In this document: positions 43,552 to 52,594 of the stretch, piece by piece
Position numbering within the stretch: the first letter of the stretch is position 1
Layout of the letters: each line of letters starts with the position of its first letter
From: Sphingomonas sanguinis NBRC 13937
GTDB lineage: Bacteria; Pseudomonadota; Alphaproteobacteria; Sphingomonadales; Sphingomonadaceae
Assembly (NCBI RefSeq): GCF_001591005.1
Contig: NZ_BCTY01000004.1
Span: forward strand, 62,001-126,000
Direction of reading: 5' to 3'
DNA length: 64,000 nucleotides
The notes under the pieces: generated by a model
The model's database searches: none
What the model was told of the DNA's origin: nothing
Seen by the model: the letters and a program-made list of their open reading frames with translations, nothing else
Program-made: the position numbers and the translations under genes

Positions 43552-43943
43552 GGCGGCTCTCCAGGACGACAAGAGCAAAGCGTGCCATGTCGTTACGGGG
43601 GCGGCCAAGCGATAATCCGTCATGTCTTGATGCGTCCCGCTCATTACCGAAGGGGTGAGCGATCATGTAAAAAAGGCGACGTGAAGGATTTCGCAATTCT
43701 GTCAGGGAGGTAGCAGCTTCAGGCACGGTCCGCGTGTCCATTGCTTCCATCCTGGGCGCGCCATTTCTCTGTCCAGCCTGTTGACGGATGGGCATTGGAC
43801 TCAATTTTCTCGACCGCGACGCGATACCCTTCACGGCCTTTCGCCATCGTCCCGTGCCTGCTCTGCCACTTGCTGGCGCGTCAGGTGTCTGCCCCCCGAT
43901 TGGACGGTGTGATCCCGAACGCCGCAGGGTGGTGGACTTGGGG
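43552..43943. other. Gene-free stretch upstream of the M14 gene
   Basis: The region should hold the promoter of the M14-ast operon at its left end. Open frames here lack coding character. I see no terminator or repeat. A TTACGG at about 43,593 lacks the matching GTC spacing and faces no gene. Confidence 0.4.
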
Positions 43944-44264
43944 TCAGTTGCCTTCGGTGTCGACCGTGAAGACCACCGGCTTGCCGCGCGACATGGGTTC
44001 CCAACCCGCTGCCAGAGCGGCCCGCACGCAGCGCGAAATCGTTGCATCATCAAGCTGCAGACGACCGGGCGGCAAACCCCTCAAGAGCCGCTTGGGTGCC
44101 GGAAACTCGACCCACGCCTCGCGCTTGGTGTTTTGCTGAACCAGGGAAATGGTCATTCCCTTCCAGCCTTCGTCATCGGAAAGATGCGGCTCACGCTGGA
44201 GCCGCCAATCATATTGGTCGCCATCGACGTTGACCGTACCGGTGTTGCTTTGGGATTTTGCCAT
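43944..44264 (-). CDS. Small conserved-looking cytosolic protein of unknown function
   Basis: A 106-residue protein starting MAKSQSNTGTVNVDGDQYDW and ending VVFTVDTEGN. It has no signal peptide, membrane helix or cysteine cluster. Its composition and the ordered hydrophobic pattern look coding, and the middle (PKRLLRGLPPGRLQLDDATI) suggests a compact folded domain. I do not know a function. The start was set at MAKSQ because the codons before it look non-coding. Neighbours are unrelated. Confidence 0.65.
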   Translation of the reverse strand: MAKSQSNTGTVNVDGDQYDWRLQREPHLSDDEGWKGMTISLVQQNTKREAWVEFPAPKRLLRGLPPGRLQLDDATISRCVRAALAAGWEPMSRGKPVVFTVDTEGN

Positions 44265-44465
44265 GCGGCGGCCTCTAGCATGCCAGCTCGATCCACGCAC
44301 AATTTCGCTGTCGCCGCAGCCCGGCAAGCCCGACCATGAGCGGCGATCGTCTCGTCTCCAGCATCGAAAAAGGCGGCATTGCGTATCGGGTTGGACAGCA
44401 AACCAGCGCCACGACCAGCGTTTCTCGACTTCTCTACCATCACGCGTCGCGCGCCGTTGCGGTAA

Positions 44466-46922
44466 TTACCGCGCGGCGGGCGGCGCAGCGGGGACCGGTG
44501 GCTTGACGTAGCGGTCGAGCCAGTCGGTCATCTGCCACAGCGTCTCTTCGGTCGACTCCAGCGCGCGATAGCCATGCGGCTCGTTGGGGAGGACGACATA
44601 GCGCACCGTTGCGCCATTGCCCTTTAGCGCGGCGTACATCCGCTCCGACTGGATGGGGAAGGTGCCGCTATTGTCGTCGGCGCCGCCATGGATCAGCAGG
44701 ATCGGCGCCTTGATCCGGTCGGCATAGGTGAAGGGGCTCATCTTCGTATAGGTGTCGGTCGCCTGCCAATAGGTGCGCTGTTCGGCCTGGAAGCCGAAGG
44801 GGGTGAGGGTGCGGTTGTATGCGCCCGACCGGGCGATTCCCGCGCGGAACAACTTGGTGTGGGCGAGCAGATTGGCGGTCATGAACGCGCCGTAGCTGTG
44901 GCCGCCCACCGCCATGCGGGCCCGGTCGGCGACGCCCAGCTTGACGACCGCGTCGACCGCTGCCTGGGCATCGGCCTGAAGCTGCTGGACATAGGTGTCG
45001 TTGGCCTCCGCGCCGCCCTCGCCGATAATCGGCATGGCGGGGTTGTCGAGGATCGCATAGCCCTGGGTCAGCAGGAACAGATGGCTGATCCCGCGCGGCC
45101 GCACGAAGCGATTGCCCTGATCGACGGTCTGCCCGGCGACCTTCGCATCGGTATATTCGGCCGGATAGGCCCAGAGCAGCGTCGGCAGCGGCCCGTCGCG
45201 CTTCGCATCATAACCGGCGGGCAGATAAAGCGAGCCCGACAACGGCAGCCCGTCGGCGCGGGTGTAGGTGATCGTCCGCTGGGTCACGCCCGCAAAGACC
45301 GGTGCGGGATCGGTGAAGCGGGTGACCGGCTTCACGCCGCCGCCCTTTACGGAGCGGATCATGTAATTGGGGACCAGCGTCGCACTTTCGCGCCGGGTCA
45401 GGATGCGCCGTCCCTGATCGTCGAGCATCGCGACGACGCTTTCGTAATAAGGTGGCTTGGCCGTCCACAGCCGGGTCTGCTCACTGCCGCTGAGGGGCAT
45501 CGTCGCCAGGAAGGGGAAGGCCCCCGCCTTGGTCGCGCCTTCGCCGCTGACGTAGACGGCGTCGTGCTTGGGCGTGAAGCGCATCACCGACTTGCCCGCC
45601 GCATTCTCCTCCAGGACCGGGCGGCCGGGGTCGCCATATTGGTCCTGGTAATTGCGGGTCAGCAGCATGCGGGTCTCGCCGGGACGGGCAGGGGACACCG
45701 CCAGCCGATGTTCGGTGCGCGAGCGCCATTCGCGGTCGACGACCATCGCAAAGTCGTCATCGCCCCACATCGTCGTGGCATAGCGGGCAGGGGTCTTTGC
45801 CAGTTCGACCGGCTCGGCAGTGAAGGGGGCCGCCTGCATCATCACCTTGTCGTGAAAGGCGATCTTGGCCTTGGGGTTACCGCCATCGAGTGCCTCGGCC
45901 CAGACCAGCGTGGCGGGCGCGTCCGAGCGCCATACCGCGTCCCGCGGGCCCTTGACGGTCGCATCGAAATCGACCGGCAGATCATCGGCGAGCGGCCGGT
46001 CGACCAGCGTCTTCACCGGTTGCCCCTCGATCGTGGCAACCGCGATTTCCGTTGGGAAGAAGCGCGCAGGAAGAAGATAGGAATAGGGGCGCTTCAGCCG
46101 CTCGGTCAGCAGGTAGCGGCCATCGGGCGAAATGCTGAAGTCCGCAATCAGCCCCGGCGCGCCGATGGCTTGGGCGGCGCCGGACAGGTCGACCCGGACG
46201 AGTTGGCCTGTGAAATAATAGTCGAACAGCGCCTCGTCATGCGCATCGCCGAGCAGGTCCTCATAGGTTCGCGCCGCCGATGTGCGGCCATGGCTTTCCT
46301 GTACGATCGGGCCTGCCGGGGTCGGGTCGGCGGCGGGCGGAGCGCTACGGTTAGGCGCGACCATATAGGCGATCAACGCGCGGCTGTCGGGCGTCCACAT
46401 GAAGGGCGTGCCGAAGGTGCCGTTCAGCCCCTTTGCGATCACCCGGGCCGATCCGTCGCGATCGGCGACCCAAAGCGAGAGGCCGTTCGGCTCCTGCACG
46501 TAAAAGGCCAAGTGGGCGCCATCGGGCGACCAGTCCGGCGCGGCGAAGCGGGTGCCCTGGGGCAGCTTGACCGCGACCGTCCGGCCGCTCGCTACATCCT
46601 GGAAGCTGAGCGCGTTCAGCCATGCGACGCGCACCTCGGCCTGGCCGTTGGTGGCGGGGTCGATGCGGTATCCGCCCAGCCGCAGGATCGGCTTCGACAG
46701 ATTGGCGATGGAGGGCAGGTTCTCGCGGCCCAGGATCGCCAGGGTGCGATGATCGGGGCTGAGCACGACCGCCGGGGTCGGCGGCGTTTCCAGTGCCTTC
46801 GCGATGGCGTCGGGCGCGCGGTGATAGGGGGTGCCGGGTGTTTGCGCCTGTGCCAGGCCGGGGGCCGTGACGGCCGCGCTGGTTGCCAGAAAGACCGAGA
46901 CCAAACGAGTTCCGACGCGCAT
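44466..46922 (-). CDS. Exported S9 family serine peptidase (glutamyl-peptidase-like)
   Basis: An 818-residue secreted peptidase. The signal peptide is MRVGTRLVSVFLATSAAVTA to about AQA; AAGGGG lies just upstream of the ATG. The N-terminal half is a beta-propeller with repeated WSPDG-like turns (DWSPDGAHLAFYVQEPNG, FSISPDGRYLL). The C-terminal alpha/beta hydrolase domain has the nucleophile in GGHSYGAFMTANLLAHT, Asp in HGGADDNSG and His in NEPHGY. The block FRAGIARSGAYNRTLTPFGF resembles the S9D glutamyl endopeptidase branch. It would cut peptides in the periplasm. Confidence 0.88.
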   Translation of the reverse strand: MRVGTRLVSVFLATSAAVTAPGLAQAQTPGTPYHRAPDAIAKALETPPTPAVVLSPDHRTLAILGRENLPSIANLSKPILRLGGYRIDPATNGQAEVRVAWLNALSFQDVASGRTVAVKLPQGTRFAAPDWSPDGAHLAFYVQEPNGLSLWVADRDGSARVIAKGLNGTFGTPFMWTPDSRALIAYMVAPNRSAPPAADPTPAGPIVQESHGRTSAARTYEDLLGDAHDEALFDYYFTGQLVRVDLSGAAQAIGAPGLIADFSISPDGRYLLTERLKRPYSYLLPARFFPTEIAVATIEGQPVKTLVDRPLADDLPVDFDATVKGPRDAVWRSDAPATLVWAEALDGGNPKAKIAFHDKVMMQAAPFTAEPVELAKTPARYATTMWGDDDFAMVVDREWRSRTEHRLAVSPARPGETRMLLTRNYQDQYGDPGRPVLEENAAGKSVMRFTPKHDAVYVSGEGATKAGAFPFLATMPLSGSEQTRLWTAKPPYYESVVAMLDDQGRRILTRRESATLVPNYMIRSVKGGGVKPVTRFTDPAPVFAGVTQRTITYTRADGLPLSGSLYLPAGYDAKRDGPLPTLLWAYPAEYTDAKVAGQTVDQGNRFVRPRGISHLFLLTQGYAILDNPAMPIIGEGGAEANDTYVQQLQADAQAAVDAVVKLGVADRARMAVGGHSYGAFMTANLLAHTKLFRAGIARSGAYNRTLTPFGFQAEQRTYWQATDTYTKMSPFTYADRIKAPILLIHGGADDNSGTFPIQSERMYAALKGNGATVRYVVLPNEPHGYRALESTEETLWQMTDWLDRYVKPPVPAAPPAAR

Positions 46923-47255
46923 TCCCAACCCCTTGTTATAACGTGCAAAGGGGGTGTGGCATGCCCGCGCCGCCCACGCCAGACCCCGGCCGGGGAAATA
47001 TCGGCTCGACCAAATCCTGCGTCGGAAGTTTTGCGACAGTTTGAGACATTTTGATACAAATATAGCATGAGAATATAAGAGGGAGGTTTCGCCAAAAATT
47101 GACATGATGAAGATGTAATCTCCAGATGTAAAATATATCAGCCTTTTAATTTGACGATCTATCGCTGCGATACTTAGGGGCGGGAATTGGTCTGGCTGTG
47201 TGGCGGGCCTGTATTCTTTCCAGGCGGATCATCCGCCGCAACACTGGGGTTCCGC
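46923..47255. other. AT-rich divergent promoter region (S9 peptidase / autotransporter)
   Basis: The stretch at about 47,030-47,180 is clearly richer in A and T than the rest of the window and must hold the promoters for both flanking genes. TTGACA is seen at 47,099-47,104, but no -10 box lies at a normal spacing, so I do not assign a promoter. Confidence 0.4.
47223..47237. promoter_or_regulatory. 15-bp palindrome before the autotransporter start
   Basis: GGCGGATCATCCGCC is a perfect palindrome (arms of seven around one base) 18 bp before the chosen GTG start. It could be an operator, or a leader hairpin that affects ribosome access. Confidence 0.4.
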
Positions 47256-50200
47256 GTGGCGCAAAGGGCGATCCATTACCTCTCGACCGTGGCCTTTGGT
47301 CTGATCGCCACCCCGGCGCTGGCCGATACGACCGTGGGCGGCGCGACCACCACGCCGCTCGCGACCTCGACCGCGGGGAATGTGACGATCGCCAGCGGCG
47401 GGTCGATCACGCCGGGCGGGACGGGAGCGGCCGTCACCATCGACAGCAACGCCACCGTGTCCAATGCCGGTTCGATCACGTCGAAAGACATCAGCAACAG
47501 CATCGGCATCCTGGCCAATCCCAGCGTCACCAGCGGGATCACCAACAGCGGCTCGATCGCGTTGACCGAAAGCTATACGCGCACCGACACCAATGGCGAC
47601 AGCGTGCTCGACGGGCCTTATGCGCAGGGCTCGGCCCGGTTCGGCATCCAGACGCTGGGCGCGTTCAACGGCACGATCACGAATAGCGGCACGATCACGG
47701 TCAACGGCAACACCAGCGCGGGCATCGCGCTCGGCGGACCGTTGAACGGCAGCTTGGTCCATAGCGGCACGACCACCGTGTACGGCGATGCCAGCTATGG
47801 CATCGTTACCGGCGCGGTGAACGGCGACGTGACGCTGGGCGGTTCGATCTCCGCCTACGGCACGGGCAGCAGTGCGACGGTGCTGAACGGGCCGGTGTCC
47901 GGCGCGGTGAACGTGACCGCGACGATGGCGACCAGCGGCTATAGCTCGGTGACACTGCCGACCAGCGTGGCCAGCCTGACCGCGCAGAATCTGGCGCTGG
48001 GCGGCCCGACCCTGTGGGTCGCGGGCAATGTCGGCGGCGGCGTCACCATCGCGGCGGCGACCAGCACGACGACCAACGGAACGACCACGACGACGACGGC
48101 GGGCACGCTGACCAATTATGGCAGTGCGCCCGCGCTCCAGATCGGGTTGGCCGGCAGCGCGACGACGATCGGCGCGATTGCGGGTGACACCGGCGGTTAT
48201 AGCGTCGCGATCAATGGCACCGCGACCGGCTCGGGCGTCTATGCGGGCAATGCGACCAATGCGGTGCGTATCGGCGGCCTGGGCGGCGCCACCGCCCTGA
48301 CCGGCGGCATGGTCGTACGCGGCAGCGTCAGCGCGGCGTCCAATGCCGCCAGCGCGACGGGTATCTGGATCGGCAGCGGCACGACCGCACCCGCGCTCGA
48401 CAATAGCGGCATCGTCAATGCCAGCGGGGCGGGCGGCGCGGGGCAGGCATCGACGGCGGTGCTGATCGACACCGGCGCCTCGGTCGGGTCGATGACCAAC
48501 AGCGGCTCGATCACCGCGCTGTCCGCCACCGGCGCGACCAGCTATGCGGTGCGCGACCTGTCGGGCACGCTGGCGTCGATCACGAACACCGGCACCATCC
48601 TTGCCAATGGCCAGGGCACCCCGATCGCGATGGACTTGTCGGCCAATGCGACCGGGACCAGCATCACCCAGAATTTCCCGACGACCGGCAGCATCGCCCC
48701 TTCGATCACCGGCGCGATCCTGTTCGGCAGCGGCCCCGACAGCCTGACGATCAATGCGGGCAAGGTGGTGGGCAATGTCACCTTCGGCGCGGGCAGCAAT
48801 GCGATGACGCTGGCTGGGGCGGGGACCTATAACGGCATGGCCGATTTTGGCGGCGGTGCCTCGACGCTGGGCCTGTCGGGCACCTCCTCCTTTACCGGCG
48901 GGCTCGCCCATGCGGGCAACACCGCCGTCACGATCAATGGCGGCACGTTGAACCTGAGCGCCACGGGAACGACGACGATCGGCGCGTTGACGCTGAACGG
49001 CGGTACGCTGGGCGTGACGGTGAACGGAACGAGCGGCACCGCCAGCCTGCTCGACGTCACCGGCACCGCGACGATCGGCACGGGGGCGCAGGTCGCGGTG
49101 CTGGCGACCGCGCTGAACAATGCGGTCGGCAGCTATACCGTGCTGCAGGCGGGCACGCTGAACGGTGCGGCCAATCTGGGGCTGGCCGATCTCAGCCTGC
49201 CTTATCTGTTCACCGGGACGCTCGGCGCGGATGCCACCGGCCATGCCGTCATCGTCACCGTCGCGCGCAAGAGCGCCGCACAACTCGGCCTGACCGGAGC
49301 GTTGGCGAGCGTCTATGACCCTGCCTATGCCGCCGCGCTGGGCGACGCGGCGGTGGGCGATACCTTCCTGTCCTGGAGCAATGGCACGCAGGTCGCGGCG
49401 GGGCTTCGCCAGATGCTGCCCGACGATGGCGGTGGCAATTTCGATTCGGTCAGCCTGTCGTCGCGCGCGCTCAACCGCATCCTGGCCGATCCCGAAATGC
49501 CGCCGCTGCGCCACAATGGTTATGCGGGCTGGTTGCAGCAGGTCGCCTGGGCCGACCGCAAGGGTACGGGCGGCAGCGCGGGGTATGACGTCAGCGGCTG
49601 GGGCCTGACCGGCGGCGTGGAACATGGCCTGGGCGGCTTTGGCCGGGTGGGCGTATCGGTGGCCTATCTGATCGGCATCAATGACGCGGTCGACAATGCC
49701 GACGCAATGACCAGCCAGGAATATAAGGGCGGCTTGTACTGGCGCGGCCAGTGGGGCGGGCTGCACGCCTTTGCGACCGGCATGATCGGCGCGATCAGCT
49801 TCGACGGTAACCGGACCTTCAACGGGACCAGTGGGGGCAACGCCTTCAGCCGCACCGCCAATGGCCGTTCGCGCGGGCGGACCTATGACGCGGCGGGCGG
49901 CCTGTCCTATCAACTCGATATCGGTCGCCTGTACCTGCGGCCCCAGGCGACGATCGACTATGTCCGGCTGAACCAGAATGGCTATGCCGAAACCGGCGGC
50001 GGCGCGGGCTTCGACCTGATGCTGGCGGGGCGCAGCGCCTATGAGACGGGCGTCAACACGACGCTGGCGCTGGGCTATAACTTCCGCAAGCCCGATCCCG
50101 AGGACGGCGGCTTCCTGCGCGTCGAGGTCGAGGGCGGCGACCGCGCGCTGCTCAACAGCCATATGGATGCGACGGTGGCGAGCTTCGCCGGCGGCAGCGA

Positions 50201-50360
50201 CTTCGCACTGACGCCCGAGGCGCGCAAGGCGGGCTGGCTGGGCAATGTCCGGCTAAAGGGCGGCAGCCGCTATTTCGCCGTCAATGTCGATGTCGGAGAA
50301 GAGCGCCAGCAGGACCATACCGGCGTGGCGGGCAAGATGGGGCTGACGCTCGCCTTTTGA
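47256..50360 (+). CDS. Autotransporter with beta-barrel domain and Asn-Ser-Gly-rich passenger
   Basis: A protein of about 1034 residues secreted by the type V route. The GTG at 47256 gives a good signal peptide (RAIHYLSTVAFGLIATPALA) with GGGG six bases upstream; a TTG at 47187 would add 23 residues. The passenger (to about residue 690) is a parallel beta-helix built from short repeats such as ITNSGSI, VSNAGSITS, ITNSGTITVNG and MTNSGSITAL. The last 270 residues form the barrel, including GYAGWLQQVAWADRKG and LYLRPQATIDYVRLNQNGYA, ending KMGLTLAF. The passenger may act in adhesion or biofilm; no protease triad is visible. A bidirectional terminator follows. Confidence 0.88.
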   Translation: MAQRAIHYLSTVAFGLIATPALADTTVGGATTTPLATSTAGNVTIASGGSITPGGTGAAVTIDSNATVSNAGSITSKDISNSIGILANPSVTSGITNSGSIALTESYTRTDTNGDSVLDGPYAQGSARFGIQTLGAFNGTITNSGTITVNGNTSAGIALGGPLNGSLVHSGTTTVYGDASYGIVTGAVNGDVTLGGSISAYGTGSSATVLNGPVSGAVNVTATMATSGYSSVTLPTSVASLTAQNLALGGPTLWVAGNVGGGVTIAAATSTTTNGTTTTTTAGTLTNYGSAPALQIGLAGSATTIGAIAGDTGGYSVAINGTATGSGVYAGNATNAVRIGGLGGATALTGGMVVRGSVSAASNAASATGIWIGSGTTAPALDNSGIVNASGAGGAGQASTAVLIDTGASVGSMTNSGSITALSATGATSYAVRDLSGTLASITNTGTILANGQGTPIAMDLSANATGTSITQNFPTTGSIAPSITGAILFGSGPDSLTINAGKVVGNVTFGAGSNAMTLAGAGTYNGMADFGGGASTLGLSGTSSFTGGLAHAGNTAVTINGGTLNLSATGTTTIGALTLNGGTLGVTVNGTSGTASLLDVTGTATIGTGAQVAVLATALNNAVGSYTVLQAGTLNGAANLGLADLSLPYLFTGTLGADATGHAVIVTVARKSAAQLGLTGALASVYDPAYAAALGDAAVGDTFLSWSNGTQVAAGLRQMLPDDGGGNFDSVSLSSRALNRILADPEMPPLRHNGYAGWLQQVAWADRKGTGGSAGYDVSGWGLTGGVEHGLGGFGRVGVSVAYLIGINDAVDNADAMTSQEYKGGLYWRGQWGGLHAFATGMIGAISFDGNRTFNGTSGGNAFSRTANGRSRGRTYDAAGGLSYQLDIGRLYLRPQATIDYVRLNQNGYAETGGGAGFDLMLAGRSAYETGVNTTLALGYNFRKPDPEDGGFLRVEVEGGDRALLNSHMDATVASFAGGSDFALTPEARKAGWLGNVRLKGGSRYFAVNVDVGEERQQDHTGVAGKMGLTLAF

Positions 50361-50370
50361 TGCGGCTCGT

Positions 50371-50397
50371 CCCGGCCCGCCCAGACGGCGGGCCGGG
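50371..50397. terminator. Bidirectional hairpin between convergent genes
   Basis: CCCGGCCCGCC (50371-50381) and GGCGGGCCGGG (50387-50397) form a perfect eleven-base stem with a five-base loop. It fills the 45-bp gap between the convergent autotransporter and M13 peptidase genes. Confidence 0.7.
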
Positions 50398-50405
50398 GGA
50401 CCTTG

Positions 50406-52451
50406 TTACCAGACGTGGACGCGCTTTTCGGGCGGCAGGTACAGCGCCTGGCCTGGCTGGACGTGGAACGGCGCGTACCAGGCGTCGAGGTTGCGCACGG
50501 TCAGCACGCGCCACGGGGCGGGCGCGTGGACATCGGTGGCGATCCGCGCGCGCAGCGCCCGGTCGCGCATCTTGCTCCGCCAGCCTTGGGCAAAGGCCAG
50601 GAAGAAGCGCTGGTCGCCGGTCAGCCCGTCGATGACGGGGGCAGGCTTGCCGCCCAGCGAGGCCTTGTATGCTTCATAGGCGGCGGTAAGCCCCGCGACA
50701 TCGGCGATATTCTCGCCCAGTTCCTGTTCGCCGTTCAGATGCAGGCCGGGCAGCGCCTCATAGGCGCTGTACTGCGCGACGAGCGCCTGGCCCGCTTCCT
50801 CGAACCGCTTCAGGTCGGCGGGCGTCCACCAATTGTGCAGGCGGCCCGTCGAGTCGAAATCGGCACCCAGATTGTCGAAGCTGTGGCTGATCTCATGCCC
50901 GATCACCGACCCGATCGCGCCGTAATTGGCGGCCGCGTCGAACTTCGGGTCGAAATAGGGGCTCTCCAGGATCGCGGCCGGGAAGTTCAGTGCGTTCTGC
51001 AGCGGCAGGTTGACCGCGTTCACCGTCTGCGGCGTCATCCACCATTCGCTGCGGTCGACCGGCTTGCCCAGCTTGCCGAGATGATAGCGGTACATGGCGA
51101 GGCGGGCGCGCTGGGCATTGCCGACGGGGTCGTCGGCGCGCACCGCGAACTTCGGGTAATTCCACCAATGATCGGGATAGCCGACGCCGACCTTCAGCAC
51201 GGCCAGCTTGCGCCGCGCCTCCGCCTTGGTTGCGGGCGCCATCCAGTCGAGCGCGGCGACGCGCCGGTCGAAGGCACCGACGATGTTCTTCACCATCGTC
51301 TGGATCTCGGTCTTGGACGAGGCGGGGAAATAGCGCTGGGCATAGATCTTGCCCACCGCCTCGCCCAGCGCGCCGTTGACCGCCGCGATGCCGCGCTTCT
51401 CGCGCGGTTGCTGGGCGGGCGTGCCGGTCAGCGTGCGACCGTAAAAGCCGAACGAGGCGTCGTCGATCGCCTTGGGCAGGACGCTCGTGACCTGATTGAT
51501 CGTGTGGAAGGCCAGCCAGTCCTGCCAGCTTTGCAGCGGCTCGCTGGCGACCAGCGCGGACAGCTTGGTGATCGCGTCCGGCTGCCACGCGATGAAGTCG
51601 CGCTGCCCGGCGGGAAGGCCCGCCGCCGTCCAGAAGGCGGTCCAGTCCAGCCCCGGCGCGCGGGCGTCGAAATCGGCGCGTGTCCAGGGATTGTCGCCCT
51701 TGTGCGCATCCTGGCTGGCGATGATGTCGGTCTGGGCGGCGGCGATCTTCGTCTCCAGCGCGAAGACGCGGGCGGCGCGCCCTTGCGGATCGGAAAGCCC
51801 CGCCAGCTGCATCAGCTGGGTAAGATAAGCCTGATAGGCGGTGCGGATCTCTGCCATTTCGGGCTTGTCGGACAGGTAATAATCGCGGTCGGGCAGGCCC
51901 AGGCCGCCCTGCATCAGATAGGGGACGTTGCGTGTCGGCTGGTTCAGGTCCTGGCTGACGAACAGGCCGAACAGGTCGTTGGTGCTGGCGTAATTGTTGT
52001 TGTTGAACGGGTCGGTATCCGACCGCATCGCCGCACCAATCGCGCGTGACAGGTCGCTTTTGTTCTTGATCGCGGCGATGGCGGAAAGGCTCGCCTGGAT
52101 CGGCGTCAGCCCGCGCGCCTCGATACCGTTCGTGTCGGTATAGGCGGCGTAATAATCGGCGATCCGCTGCTGGTCGCTACCCGGCGCGCCTCTGGTCGCG
52201 GCGGCACCCTTGATGATCGCGGCGGTGCGGGCCTCGGCGCGCAGCGACACGTCCAGCCCGACGCCGATCGACGAGCGGTCGGCGGGGATTTCGGCGGTCT
52301 TGCGCCAGCCGCCATTGGCATAGGTGTCGAAATTGTCGCCCGGCTTTACGCTGGGGTCCATATAGGCCTTGTCCACGCCCGGCAGCGAACCGGTCTGGGC
52401 GATCGCGGCGGTGGTGACGAGTAGGGCGGCGGCAAAGGCGAAGCGCTTCAT
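50406..52451 (-). CDS. Exported M13 family metallopeptidase (neprilysin/PepO-like)
   Basis: A 681-residue secreted zinc peptidase. The signal peptide is MKRFAFAAALLVTTAAIAQ. The zinc motif lies in SVIGHEISHSFDNLGADFDS (HEISH), the third ligand in LGENIADVAGLTAAYEAYK, and the substrate-binding NAVNLPLQNALNFPAAI block precedes them. The C-terminus is VHVW, close to the usual family ending with a tryptophan. M13 enzymes cut peptides under about 40 residues. It is one of several exported peptidases in this window. Confidence 0.93.
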   Translation of the reverse strand: MKRFAFAAALLVTTAAIAQTGSLPGVDKAYMDPSVKPGDNFDTYANGGWRKTAEIPADRSSIGVGLDVSLRAEARTAAIIKGAAATRGAPGSDQQRIADYYAAYTDTNGIEARGLTPIQASLSAIAAIKNKSDLSRAIGAAMRSDTDPFNNNNYASTNDLFGLFVSQDLNQPTRNVPYLMQGGLGLPDRDYYLSDKPEMAEIRTAYQAYLTQLMQLAGLSDPQGRAARVFALETKIAAAQTDIIASQDAHKGDNPWTRADFDARAPGLDWTAFWTAAGLPAGQRDFIAWQPDAITKLSALVASEPLQSWQDWLAFHTINQVTSVLPKAIDDASFGFYGRTLTGTPAQQPREKRGIAAVNGALGEAVGKIYAQRYFPASSKTEIQTMVKNIVGAFDRRVAALDWMAPATKAEARRKLAVLKVGVGYPDHWWNYPKFAVRADDPVGNAQRARLAMYRYHLGKLGKPVDRSEWWMTPQTVNAVNLPLQNALNFPAAILESPYFDPKFDAAANYGAIGSVIGHEISHSFDNLGADFDSTGRLHNWWTPADLKRFEEAGQALVAQYSAYEALPGLHLNGEQELGENIADVAGLTAAYEAYKASLGGKPAPVIDGLTGDQRFFLAFAQGWRSKMRDRALRARIATDVHAPAPWRVLTVRNLDAWYAPFHVQPGQALYLPPEKRVHVW

Positions 52452-52555
52452 GAGTGTCCCGAAATCCTATGGTGCTGCCGGTGATGGAGAACCCGCGCTC
52501 GGATCAAGTCAAGTGACGGGCTTGTCATCAAAGCGCGAATGACGCTCTAACTCTT

Positions 52556-52574
52556 CCTCCCCTTCCAGGGGAGG
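52556..52574. repeat. Short palindromic intergenic repeat
   Basis: CCTCCCCTTCCAGGGGAGG has the same arms as the element at 800-818, with a slightly different core. It lies 21 bp past the stop of the transporter gene on the minus strand and could act as its terminator. Confidence 0.6.
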
Positions 52575-52594
52575 CAGAAGTCCGAGACGTCGAC

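Noticed and set aside
43593..43618. A further TTACGG as a fifth ECF promoter site.
   Set aside because: The base triplet 17 positions on is TCC, not GTC, and no plus-strand gene follows.
47099..47134. A housekeeping promoter with TTGACA and TAAAAT before the autotransporter.
   Set aside because: The spacer would be 24 bases, too long for a normal promoter.
47229..50162. A 977-codon open frame on the minus strand opposite the autotransporter.
   Set aside because: It is a by-product of GC-rich codon use. The plus strand has a signal peptide, repeats and a barrel; the minus frame reads as Arg/Ala/Gly-rich sequence without domains.
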